Shown here: positions 33,893 through 41,742 of the stretch, one piece after another
Position numbering within the stretch: position 1 is the stretch's first letter
Layout of the letters: each line of letters opens with the position of its first letter
Source: Candidatus Saccharimonadota bacterium
GTDB lineage: Bacteria > Patescibacteriota > Saccharimonadia > Saccharimonadales > UBA4665
Direction of reading: 5' to 3'
DNA length: 64,000 bases
NCBI GenBank assembly: GCA_013289705.1
Contig: JABCZM010000002.1
Location: forward strand, 111,098-175,097
Program-made: the position numbers and the translations under genes
The notes under the pieces: model-generated
The model's database searches: none
What the model was told of the DNA's origin: nothing
The model's input: the letters and a program-made list of their open reading frames with translations, nothing else

Positions 33893-33950
33893 CTTATGTT
33901 TATCTTAGCAAATGTTGCCCCTAATCCGCTACCACTTCAAACCTACAATA

Positions 33951-33979
33951 TTGACAAACTTAGCTAAGTAGACTAAGAT
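33951..33979 (+). promoter_or_regulatory. Promoter of the VapBC pair
   Basis: TTGACA (33951-33956), 17 bases, TAAGAT (33974-33979). The -10 ends 6 bases before ATG 33986. Confidence 0.75.
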
Positions 33980-33985
33980 TTGGAT

Positions 33986-34240
33986 ATGAAAACGATAACC
34001 ATACACGATGCCAAAACAAATTTGAGCAAATACATTGCCGCTGCCAAACAGGGTGAAACAGTGTATATTGGCGGCTTTGGCAGGCCTGAGGTACAGCTTA
34101 CAGTCATTCCAGTGGCCGCAAAACCAGCCAAACGCCCACTAGGCTTGGCAAAAGCAAAGATTTGGGCTGCGCCCAACGCGTTCAGCGAAGAAACCGACAA
34201 AGAAATTGCCGATTTGATGATCAACGACGGTGATTTGTAA
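33986..34240 (+). CDS. Phd/VapB-type antitoxin
   Basis: The 84-residue protein starts MKTITIHDAKTNLSKYIAAAKQGETVYIGGFGRPEVQLTVI, the Phd-type antitoxin pattern, and ends in an acidic tail (EETDKEIADLMINDGDL) suited to cap a PIN toxin. The promoter position favours ATG 33986 over TTG 33980. VapC follows after 8 bases. Confidence 0.9.
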   Translation: MKTITIHDAKTNLSKYIAAAKQGETVYIGGFGRPEVQLTVIPVAAKPAKRPLGLAKAKIWAAPNAFSEETDKEIADLMINDGDL

Positions 34241-34248
34241 CTAATAGT

Positions 34249-34650
34249 ATGGGAAAATCGATTCTCATAGACACGCAAGTGCTAGTCTGGCTCTTTCAAG
34301 ATAGGACAAAGATTGGCGTCCAGGCACTTGCGTGTCTAGAGGCGGCCAATCAGCCAGTGGCCGTAAGCTATATATCAATTATGGAGATAGTTATAAAAGA
34401 AGCTGCGAACGGCAAATTACATTACGATGATAAGGTTTTTGATGACCTAGCCCTCCTTGACATAGAAGTTATCACGCCGAGTCGTCCGCTTTTACAGTAC
34501 TACCATATTTTTTCGCCAGATAACAAAGACCCGTTCGATAATTTACTGATAGCAACGGCCTTGGAACAGGGATGCGACTTTATGACGACCGATCACAAAA
34601 TTCTAGGCGCACGCATTCCAGAGCTCGGCGTTATCGATGCCGCAAAATAA
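34249..34650 (+). CDS. VapC-type PIN toxin
   Basis: The 133-residue PIN protein has LIDTQVLVWLF at the start, ISIMEIVIKEAANGKL in the middle, and DPFDNLLIATAL with the acidic pair near residue 96, as in the common Phd-linked VapC family. It is an RNase toxin paired with the antitoxin just upstream. It belongs to a different PIN subfamily from the two DANV-type toxins in this window. Confidence 0.92.
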   Translation: MGKSILIDTQVLVWLFQDRTKIGVQALACLEAANQPVAVSYISIMEIVIKEAANGKLHYDDKVFDDLALLDIEVITPSRPLLQYYHIFSPDNKDPFDNLLIATALEQGCDFMTTDHKILGARIPELGVIDAAK

Positions 34651-34716
34651 CACTTTGGTTACAACTTTGCCATAGACTCCAGAATGGGCTAGTTCTATCT
34701 GGCAGATACACATGTG

Positions 34717-34738
34717 AGAGCCAGGGAAATCTGGCTCT
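34717..34738 (+). terminator. Terminator-like hairpin before dnaG
   Basis: AGAGCCAG (34717-34724) and CTGGCTCT (34731-34738) form a perfect 8-bp stem with a 6-base loop, followed by TCTTC. The T-run is broken, so the strength is uncertain. Confidence 0.55.
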
Positions 34739-34765
34739 TCTTCATATGGGGTACAATAGGGGTAC

Positions 34766-36523
34766 ATGGATGCAGTAGAAGAAGTTAAGGCGCGGCTTAG
34801 CATCGAGGATGTGATTGGCGAGTATGTGCAGCTCAAACGGGCTGGGCGCAACTGGAAGGGTTTGAGTCCGTTCGGGAACGAAAAGACGCCTAGTTTTGTG
34901 GTGAGTCCGGAAAAACAGATCTGGCACGATTTTAGTTCGGGTCGTGGTGGCAGCATGTTCAGCTTTGTGATGGAGATGGAAGGCGTTGATTTTAAAGGCG
35001 CCTTGGAACTGCTGGCCCGCAAAGCCGGAGTAGATCTAGGGCAGTATCGGACGCAATCCGGGCAACGCAGCGGCCCCCGTAAAGAGCGTCTGTACGAACT
35101 GTTGGAAACCGCCACACACTTTTACCAAGTGCAATTTAGTAAGAACAAAATGACGCTAGAATACGTGTTCAAAAAACGTTTATTTACCAAAGAGACTGCC
35201 CTGGAATGGCGGCTGGGTTACGCACCAAACAACGGCATGGCACTGATAGATTTTCTGGCTGCCAAAGGTTTTACCGAAGAAGAATGTTGGGCGGCCGGTG
35301 TGTGTTCAAAGGGTTATCGTGGTACGCAAGATATGTTCCGTGGCCGGCTGATGATTCCGCTCCAAGATCCACAGGGCAGGGTGATTGGCTTTACGGCTCG
35401 TCAGCTCGATGACGATCCAAATGCCCCCAAATACATCAACACGCCACAAACGGCTCTGTACGATAAAAGCCGCCACATTTATGGACTGCACCTAGCAAAA
35501 GAATCAATCCGCAAAAAGAAATTTGTGGTTATAACAGAGGGCAATCTGGACGTGATTGCTAGCCATCAAGCCGGTGTGCGTGAAGTTGTTGCCACGGCTG
35601 GCACGGCACTGACCGAACCACATTTGAAGGCTTTGAGCCGCTTTACGGGTGATATTCGCCTTTCTTTTGACGCCGATAAGGCTGGCATGAATGCCACTGA
35701 GCGGGCAATCCCAATTGCGTCGCGAGTAAAAGTTAGCCTCAGTATTATCGACATCCCCAGCGGCAAAGATCCCGATGAACTTATCAAACAAGACCCCGAA
35801 ATCTGGAAGGCAACCATCGAAAAACCACAGTACGCCCTCGATTGGCTGATGACTCGCTACAAAAAACTGCTCGATATTACAACCGCCCAAGGCAAGCGCG
35901 AATTTAGTGATGTGTTACTGCCCGTAGTTCGGACTTTAACCGATCCGGTTGAGCAAGATCATTACATGTTAGCCATCGCCGATGCGGTGCAGGTAAGCAA
36001 AGACGCACTCGAAGCCAAGCTCAAACAGGGAGCTAGCGACGAAATCAAGCCTTTGAAACGAACAAAAATTATTCCGCAGCAAGTCGATAAAAAACTCGTC
36101 GAAAATACCAAAGCTCAAGACCGTTTCCTGGCACTCATGTTGCTGCAGCCCCAACTCCGCGAATACCTAGAGCTTATGACTCCCGAAATGTTGTTTAATG
36201 ACGAAGGCGAGCAGCTGCTGCAGTTTCTAAAAGACCATGCCGACTTTAGCGGTGCGCCCGATACGGCGCTAGAGTTGAAGCAGATTGGCGATTATGTTAA
36301 AATTGTAGTATTACAGTATGAAGAACTCTACCAAGGTCTCGAGTTAACTGAACTTCGTTACGAAGCAGCTCGATTGCAGGCCCGCCTGGTGGAACAATAT
36401 GTCAAAAATCAGAAACAAATAGTAATTGCGAGCTTAGATGATGCTGACTCGGCAACGACTCAGGCATTGTTAGGTGACGTAAAGCAGCTCGACGCACTAT
36501 TAAATCAAGTAAAAGGCAGGTAA
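34766..36523 (+). CDS. dnaG: DNA primase, zinc ligands lost
   Basis: The 585-residue primase makes RNA primers at the replication fork. The N-terminal CHC2 domain is recognisable (LSPFGNEKTPSFVVSPEKQIWHDFSSGRGG), but the four metal ligands of E. coli DnaG (Cys40, His43, Cys61, Cys64) correspond to Ser34, Gly37, Asp55 and Ser58, so no zinc can bind. The TOPRIM core is intact (ITEGNLDVIAS, FDADKAGMNA). The C-terminal helicase-binding domain is shorter and divergent. TACAAT (34752-34757) ends 8 bases before the ATG. rpoD follows after 3 bases, as in the classic macromolecular synthesis operon without rpsU. Confidence 0.96.
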   Translation: MDAVEEVKARLSIEDVIGEYVQLKRAGRNWKGLSPFGNEKTPSFVVSPEKQIWHDFSSGRGGSMFSFVMEMEGVDFKGALELLARKAGVDLGQYRTQSGQRSGPRKERLYELLETATHFYQVQFSKNKMTLEYVFKKRLFTKETALEWRLGYAPNNGMALIDFLAAKGFTEEECWAAGVCSKGYRGTQDMFRGRLMIPLQDPQGRVIGFTARQLDDDPNAPKYINTPQTALYDKSRHIYGLHLAKESIRKKKFVVITEGNLDVIASHQAGVREVVATAGTALTEPHLKALSRFTGDIRLSFDADKAGMNATERAIPIASRVKVSLSIIDIPSGKDPDELIKQDPEIWKATIEKPQYALDWLMTRYKKLLDITTAQGKREFSDVLLPVVRTLTDPVEQDHYMLAIADAVQVSKDALEAKLKQGASDEIKPLKRTKIIPQQVDKKLVENTKAQDRFLALMLLQPQLREYLELMTPEMLFNDEGEQLLQFLKDHADFSGAPDTALELKQIGDYVKIVVLQYEELYQGLELTELRYEAARLQARLVEQYVKNQKQIVIASLDDADSATTQALLGDVKQLDALLNQVKGR

Positions 36524-36526
36524 TTT

Positions 36527-37708
36527 ATGGCTAAAGCTAAGAAACAAGATGACACAACGGCAGACTCAAAAGGGCCAAAGGCTACAAAATCGGCAAAAGC
36601 AGCTAAATCAGCAGCACCAATTGACGCCGAAGAAGCAAAAAAGCAGCTCATAGACAAGGCGAAGGCCGATGGCACCGTGTCACAGCGTGATATTTTTGCG
36701 GTTATTCCTGATACCCCCGAAAACGCCGAAACGCTTGACGCGTTGTACACCGATTTGGCCGATGCCAGTGTCGAAATCACCGCCGTAGATCCCGACGTTG
36801 CTGCTTTCACTGATGAATGGGCCGAAGAACCCGAAGAAGAAGTCGTGCCCGAAGCAGCCGTCTACCTAGAAGACGACGTTGCTGACGACTCTGTTCGTTT
36901 GTACCTCCGCGAAATTGGTAAAATCCCGCTGTTAAACGCCGAAGAAGAGTTGGCACTGGCAAATCGTGTGGTAGCTGGTGACCGCGACGCTAAAGACAAG
37001 ATGGCCGAAGCAAACATGCGTTTGGTGGTGTCGATCGCCAAGCGTTACGTTGGCCGTGGTTTGGACCTGCTTGATTTGATTCAAGAAGGCAACACCGGAC
37101 TGCTGCGTGCCGTTGAAAAATTTGACCCAGACAAGGGCTTTAAGTTTTCTACTTACGCTACCTGGTGGATCCGTCAGGCCATTACTCGCGCCATTGCCGA
37201 CCAAGCCCGTACTATTCGTATTCCTGTGCACATGGTAGAAACCATTAACAAACTACTTCGTACCCAACGCCGTTTGACCCAAGAACTCAACCGCGAACCA
37301 ACCAACGACGAAATTGCCAAGGCAATGGAAATTGACGTCGACAAGGTTGAGCACATCATGAAGATCAAACAAGATATTTCGTCTTTAGACGCTTCGATTC
37401 GCGACGACGAGGAAGATTCCGTTCTGGCTGACTTTATCGAAGATGAAGACACCGTATCGCCCGAGGAGTCAGCCACTGGTCAGTTACTCAAAGAACAAGT
37501 CAAAGACATGCTCAGCGCCCTTACTGAACGCGAACAAAAAATTCTAAAACTTCGCTTTGGTTTAGAGGACGGCAAAAGCCACACCTTAGAAGAAGTTGGC
37601 CAAGAATTCTCTGTTACCCGTGAACGTATCCGCCAAATCGAAGCCAAGGCACTCGCAAAATTACGAAAACACCGCGACGCCAAAAAATTACACGATTACA
37701 TACGGTAA
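36527..37708 (+). CDS. rpoD: Primary sigma factor RpoD/SigA
   Basis: The 393-residue sigma-70 has a Lys/Ala-rich N-terminus with a short region 1.1-like part, an acidic stretch ([18 protein letters not shown]), region 1.2 ([16 protein letters not shown]), region 2 ([27 protein letters not shown]...[13 protein letters not shown]), region 3, and region 4 ([29 protein letters not shown]). It directs RNA polymerase to the TTGACA/TATAAT-type promoters seen across the window. It is co-transcribed with dnaG. Confidence 0.98.
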   Translation: MAKAKKQDDTTADSKGPKATKSAKAAKSAAPIDAEEAKKQLIDKAKADGTVSQRDIFAVIPDTPENAETLDALYTDLADASVEITAVDPDVAAFTDEWAEEPEEEVVPEAAVYLEDDVADDSVRLYLREIGKIPLLNAEEELALANRVVAGDRDAKDKMAEANMRLVVSIAKRYVGRGLDLLDLIQEGNTGLLRAVEKFDPDKGFKFSTYATWWIRQAITRAIADQARTIRIPVHMVETINKLLRTQRRLTQELNREPTNDEIAKAMEIDVDKVEHIMKIKQDISSLDASIRDDEEDSVLADFIEDEDTVSPEESATGQLLKEQVKDMLSALTEREQKILKLRFGLEDGKSHTLEEVGQEFSVTRERIRQIEAKALAKLRKHRDAKKLHDYIR

Positions 37709-37722
37709 AATAGGTAGTAGTT

Positions 37723-38328
37723 ATGGTGAGTAATATTAAGATTATCGGGATTGCTGGTACAAATGGCTCTGGCAAAGATGCTGCGGGTTTAACGTTGGCT
37801 GATCGGCATAGTTACTTATTTGTATCTGTTACTGACTTGTTGCGTGCGGAATTAAACCGTCGCGGCATTCCCGTAGAACGTGAAAATTTGCGTGCGCTGA
37901 GTGCCGAATGGCGCCGCGAATACGGCTATGCAGTGCTAGTCGACCGAGCAATCGAAGAATTCAATAATCTCAAGGGTCAATATGTTGGTGTGGCGATTGC
38001 GTCTTTGCGTAATCCGGCCGAAGCCGACCGTATTCATGAACTTGGCGGCCTAGTTATGTGGATCGATGCCGACCCAAGAACTCGCTACGAACGTATCCGT
38101 GTTAATGCCGAAGCCCGTGCCCGTGCTGGTGAGGACAGTAAAACCTTCGAAGAATTCCTAGCCGAAGAAGAAGCCGAAATGAAGCCATCCGGCGATGGTG
38201 CCACGCTTGACATGGGCAGCGTCAAAAAGAAGGCCGACCTTCTACTGTTCAACGACCAAACCGATCTAAATGAATTCCAGAGTTTCATTACCGAACAACT
38301 GTTTGGCGTTCACCAAAAAGACAGTTAG
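37723..38328 (+). CDS. P-loop nucleotide kinase-like protein
   Basis: The 201-residue protein has a Walker A loop GTNGSGKD (residues 12-19), a thiol-kinase-like lid with RNPAEADRIHELGGLVMWIDADPRTRYERI, and ends acidic. It resembles dephospho-CoA kinase and dNMP kinase folds, and the substrate is unclear. It follows rpoD after 14 bases. TAAAAT (37706-37711) sits 11 bases before the ATG, so it may also have its own promoter. Confidence 0.8.
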   Translation: MVSNIKIIGIAGTNGSGKDAAGLTLADRHSYLFVSVTDLLRAELNRRGIPVERENLRALSAEWRREYGYAVLVDRAIEEFNNLKGQYVGVAIASLRNPAEADRIHELGGLVMWIDADPRTRYERIRVNAEARARAGEDSKTFEEFLAEEEAEMKPSGDGATLDMGSVKKKADLLLFNDQTDLNEFQSFITEQLFGVHQKDS

Positions 38329-38331
38329 CTG

Positions 38332-39129
38332 CTATATGACTCTATCGGCGTAGCGAGGCAAATCTTTATAGTTTCTTGATTGCCGCATCGTATAATCCAT
38401 GATCTGCCACAGCTGCCGAAAAGCGTCAGCAACGTGCTTGTCGCTTATTTTAATAGCGTATGGCTCGCTGGCATATATGTAGAGAATAAGACCATCCTCG
38501 CACGTAGACCATTCTACCGGTGCAGTGTAGCTGTCTCGTGGCAACCAGGTGCGATGCAGATTAGTGTGGGTATCAAGAGCCGGATTATTGACTGCACCTG
38601 GAGCATCGGGAGTGAACCCATAGCGTTGGCCTTTTTTGCCGCTCCAAAGGTGACGGATCTGATTCATGGTCGTGAAGCCCATGATGGGTATGTCGGCTCG
38701 TGTGTGTATGGAGCGTACTTCAGCTCCTCTGTCGGCCTGTTCCTTATAGAGCTCAATGAGAGCCAGTCGACCTTGGTAGACTTTAGCTTCGGTTGGATCT
38801 TTGGCAGACTTGCGGCTTTGGATAATTCGCATTGCCTCTTTAGTGGCTTTCTCGAGTGCTACCATCTTGTTTCGGGCTTCGGCCACCAAACCTGAAAGGG
38901 CCACTGGGTCATTCGGGATATACGCAACCTTCTTATTAATTATTTCTTTATTCACAAGACCCATCTCAACTAACTTATCAGCCAACTTGTAAGCATTGGT
39001 GCGCGATAATCGTAAATAAGCGGCAATAGTAGCGGGTGAGGAAGGGAAATTATCAATGATATACAGGTACGCGCGCGCTTGCTGAGGAGTGAGGCCAGCG
39101 CTGATTAGAGCTTGTTCCATGAGCACCAT
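38332..39129 (-). CDS. TrmB-family transcriptional regulator
   Basis: The protein (about 265 residues) opens with a TrmB winged helix (SAGLTPQQARAYLYIIDNFPSSPATIAAYLRLSRTNAYKLADKLVEMGLV), then a short coiled coil, then a C-terminal effector region (YQGRLALIELYKEQADRGAEVRSIHTR, DGLILYIYASEPYAIKISD) like the phospholipase D-like domain that binds sugars in archaeal TrmB. The start at 39129 is supported by TAGAAT/TATGCT just upstream; ATG 39120 is equally possible. A perfect palindrome lies upstream and is probably its operator. Confidence 0.85.
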   Translation of the reverse strand: MVLMEQALISAGLTPQQARAYLYIIDNFPSSPATIAAYLRLSRTNAYKLADKLVEMGLVNKEIINKKVAYIPNDPVALSGLVAEARNKMVALEKATKEAMRIIQSRKSAKDPTEAKVYQGRLALIELYKEQADRGAEVRSIHTRADIPIMGFTTMNQIRHLWSGKKGQRYGFTPDAPGAVNNPALDTHTNLHRTWLPRDSYTAPVEWSTCEDGLILYIYASEPYAIKISDKHVADAFRQLWQIMDYTMRQSRNYKDLPRYADRVI

Positions 39130-39148
39130 GATAGCATATATTCTAAAT

Positions 39149-39171
39149 TTTGTGAATAGTATTTTCACAAA
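39149..39171. promoter_or_regulatory. Palindromic operator upstream of the TrmB-like gene
   Basis: TTTGTGAA-N7-TTCACAAA is a perfect 8-bp inverted repeat about 20 bases before the TrmB-like start, in the divergent region with the gene at 39285. It is probably bound by the TrmB-like protein itself. Confidence 0.7.
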
Positions 39172-39284
39172 GTGATATATAAATTAACAGATATAAATTG
39201 AATAGTTTGTATACGTATGTGGACACTATAAGTATCTAATGATATAATTATTAACATAAATCAAGTTAAGGCAGTAATTAACCT

Positions 39285-40358
39285 ATGACACAGTATCAAT
39301 CTTTTGAATCATCTGCACTTGCAATTGATGAACGCCAGCAAGCGGTTATTAATGAGGCGCGTTTTTTTGAGCCATATAAAGAAGAGTTAGAAAACCTGTT
39401 TGGAGCTTTAGGTCGAGAAAGCGAGTGGTCTGATGATCCAAGCGGCTTGGTCGACTATATCCGCCCAGGTTGGATAGGTTTTGAGCACGGCAACAGTACC
39501 GAAAAGGATCAGTTCACCACCGAACAATCGGCTGCTGCGATGCTGTTATTACATAAGCTGGGCCTAGTACAAGAAACATTGCCACCGGATAGTGTCCATT
39601 TTAACCGGGCAATTGACGTGGGTGGCACGTTACAGGCGGATGTACGTCGTGGCGGCGTAATACACAAAGCAGTAACGGAACATGGAGTCATAATTGATGT
39701 CATCGATAAGTGGGATGGCCAACGGCCGCGTGAGTCAAGGGACGGTACAAATAAAGAGATATTTGCTACTGACGGCCGCTTTGCCGGCTATGATATCTAT
39801 AACAATTCGTGGGTGCGGGAGGCGCTGGTACGTGGTGACTTCCATGGTAATGAGTGGGCGTTGACAGAGGCACAGCTTGGTCGGATTGCGATGTTGAAAT
39901 TGTGGGGTGGTCATTTATTGCCCCATCGTGTTAACCTCGAACTTCTCGACAAGAATAACCCACATCAAATTGTCCGAAAACCTGAGCCCGGTGTGCCTGC
40001 GCGCATTGTGAAAAGCCATGAGTTTGTCACGGACGAGGGGCAGCTGATTACTATCCAGAATGCGGCAGCAGTTTCACGTGGTGACGCTCCATCGCGACAC
40101 ACAACCCGCAGTAGTGCCATCGAGTGGCTTCAGAATAATGATATTCCACAAAACGCTCAGGTATTGTTTGTATCCAGTAACCCCCACACACTTCGAACGG
40201 CGCAAGATACCCATGCCGTATTGCAAGAACAGGGGCGGGGAGATATTCAGCTAGTTGTGGCCGGTGCTAGTGCTCCGGCAGGTGCACCAATCCAGTTGTT
40301 TTTGGGCGAAGTCGGCCGCTTGATCGACAATGATGTAAAACGGAACTACGAGGCATAA
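39285..40358 (+). CDS. Hypothetical protein, 357 aa
   Basis: I do not recognise the family. There is no signal peptide or membrane helix. Residues about 270-350 (NAQVLFVSSNPHTLRTAQDTHAVLQEQGRGDIQLVVAGASAP) weakly recall the DUF218/YdcF Rossmann-type fold. The first part has many Trp, His and Arg (WIGFEHGNSTEKDQF, DKWDGQRPRESRDG). An epimerase-like gene follows with one base between stop and start, so the two are co-transcribed. It is divergent from the TrmB-like regulator, with a palindrome between, so it may be its target. Confidence 0.75.
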   Translation: MTQYQSFESSALAIDERQQAVINEARFFEPYKEELENLFGALGRESEWSDDPSGLVDYIRPGWIGFEHGNSTEKDQFTTEQSAAAMLLLHKLGLVQETLPPDSVHFNRAIDVGGTLQADVRRGGVIHKAVTEHGVIIDVIDKWDGQRPRESRDGTNKEIFATDGRFAGYDIYNNSWVREALVRGDFHGNEWALTEAQLGRIAMLKLWGGHLLPHRVNLELLDKNNPHQIVRKPEPGVPARIVKSHEFVTDEGQLITIQNAAAVSRGDAPSRHTTRSSAIEWLQNNDIPQNAQVLFVSSNPHTLRTAQDTHAVLQEQGRGDIQLVVAGASAPAGAPIQLFLGEVGRLIDNDVKRNYEA

Positions 40359-40359
40359 G

Positions 40360-41106
40360 ATGTCGCGGATTGCGATTACTGGAGCAAAGGGGGTGGTGGG
40401 TAGGGTGCTGACTGAGCAATTGGGTGGGGTACATGACATTATCCCAATCGATTTACCTGAGATTGATATTCTAGCCGATCCAGACAAGCTTAAAAGGGTA
40501 TTGGAAGCGGCTGATGTCGTGATTCACTTGGCTGGCGTGTTTGGGCCTAAAGCTGAGGGTAAGGAAAATTGGCTATCACCACATCAAGATCCAATCAACA
40601 CGCGGTTATTCGGGATGGTTATGAATATGGCAACTACGCTAGCTGAAAATCACGAGCAAGGTCCTAAGCAATTCATTCACGCTAGCAGCATCCATGTCGA
40701 AGATACACTGGGTTTTTTGGGACGCAACAGTGGATTACTAGTGGCCAAGCCAAATGAATTTATGACTGAACCGGCTAGCGGCTATGGCCGAAGCAAACGG
40801 GCTCAAGAAATTGCAGTTCGCCACCTTGCACCAGTCTTTACCCGTGGCGCGGTAAGTGTTCGACTGGGTGGCGTGACATCAGATAATCTCCCACTCCAAC
40901 AGCACCGGCGGCCAGAGGTTCTCGACCATGAGCAACGAGTTTGGCTTGAGCACAGCGATCTTGGCAGACTGGTAGAAAACCTCATCGAACAGCCACGAGT
41001 TGGACAGTACGATGTTTTGTATGCTATATCAGCTAATGATGGGCGATTCCATGATACGGCAAATAACTTCACTTGGCAGCCACAAGCTAACAGTAAAGAC
41101 TACTAA
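40360..41106 (+). CDS. NAD-dependent epimerase/dehydratase (extended SDR)
   Basis: The 248-residue protein has the Rossmann loop ITGAKGVVGRVL (GxxGxxG), IHLAGV, the catalytic Ser region HASSIHV and the YxxxK pair in SGYGRSKRAQE. It is an oxidoreductase/epimerase of nucleotide sugars or similar. It is coupled to the preceding hypothetical gene. No sugar-nucleotide cluster is next to it, so the substrate is open. Confidence 0.88.
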   Translation: MSRIAITGAKGVVGRVLTEQLGGVHDIIPIDLPEIDILADPDKLKRVLEAADVVIHLAGVFGPKAEGKENWLSPHQDPINTRLFGMVMNMATTLAENHEQGPKQFIHASSIHVEDTLGFLGRNSGLLVAKPNEFMTEPASGYGRSKRAQEIAVRHLAPVFTRGAVSVRLGGVTSDNLPLQQHRRPEVLDHEQRVWLEHSDLGRLVENLIEQPRVGQYDVLYAISANDGRFHDTANNFTWQPQANSKDY

Positions 41107-41133
41107 TGCAGTAGGGCTGAATAGGCCAAAGCA

Positions 41134-41397
41134 TTATTTGTAGAGTTGGGCGTGAGTACCGACGGCTACAAAGAGAGCGATGTCTGGTTTGTATTCGCGG
41201 TAGTGCAGGCGTAGGTCGCCACCGACGCTTATGGAGCGGTAGCCTTTCCACTCGCCGTAAAGGATATGATTACGCAGATTTTTGTGGAATGGTGTCTCGG
41301 AGAATAGATAGATAACGTCGACTACCTGATTTCTTTGCAAAGGCGTGAGGCGGCCAGCGAAATGTCGATCAAAATCTGGGTGAAACTGGACGCGCAT
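41134..41397 (-). CDS. RelE/YafQ-type mRNA interferase toxin
   Basis: The 87-residue protein has the compact RelE/YafQ fold pattern: MRVQFHPDFDRHFAGRL, then FHKNLRNHILYGEWKGYRSISVGGDLRLHYR and a last strand DIALFVAVGTHAQLY. Toxins of this type cut mRNA on the ribosome. The antitoxin gene lies 4 bases upstream on the same strand. Confidence 0.85.
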   Translation of the reverse strand: MRVQFHPDFDRHFAGRLTPLQRNQVVDVIYLFSETPFHKNLRNHILYGEWKGYRSISVGGDLRLHYREYKPDIALFVAVGTHAQLYK

Positions 41398-41401
41398 TGG
41401 T

Positions 41402-41698
41402 CTACTCTACTAAAGAATTTAGGTAGGCAACCGCTTCTTTACCATTAAACGGGCCAGCGAATTTCTTGCCGGCCTTAATATCGGCTTCTGTTTGCTCCAT
41501 GATTTTTACGAGGTAAGGGGTGGGCTCCAGCGTACGGGTAAATCGGACTTCGTCACTTTTTAGCAGCTGTTTGATATTGGCCACTACCAACGTTGTGGCG
41601 GGGATTCCTAAGTTATCAGCGTAACTTTGAAGCTGTTGCCTGGTTTCAACGTCGAGACGCAGATTCATTGTGGTTGTTTTGGTGGCTACTTTAGTCAT
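41402..41698 (-). CDS. RelB/DinJ-type antitoxin
   Basis: The 98-residue protein has a ribbon-helix-helix start (TTTMNLRLDVETRQQLQSYADNLGIPATTLVVANIKQLL) and a C-terminal region to wrap the toxin. TACAAT on the minus strand ends 6 bases before the ATG (41698). Antitoxin first and toxin second is the usual RelBE order. Confidence 0.85.
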   Translation of the reverse strand: MTKVATKTTTMNLRLDVETRQQLQSYADNLGIPATTLVVANIKQLLKSDEVRFTRTLEPTPYLVKIMEQTEADIKAGKKFAGPFNGKEAVAYLNSLVE

Positions 41699-41742
41699 GT
41701 ATCAATTGTATATCTTTCGTGTACTTATATCAACTTAGACGT

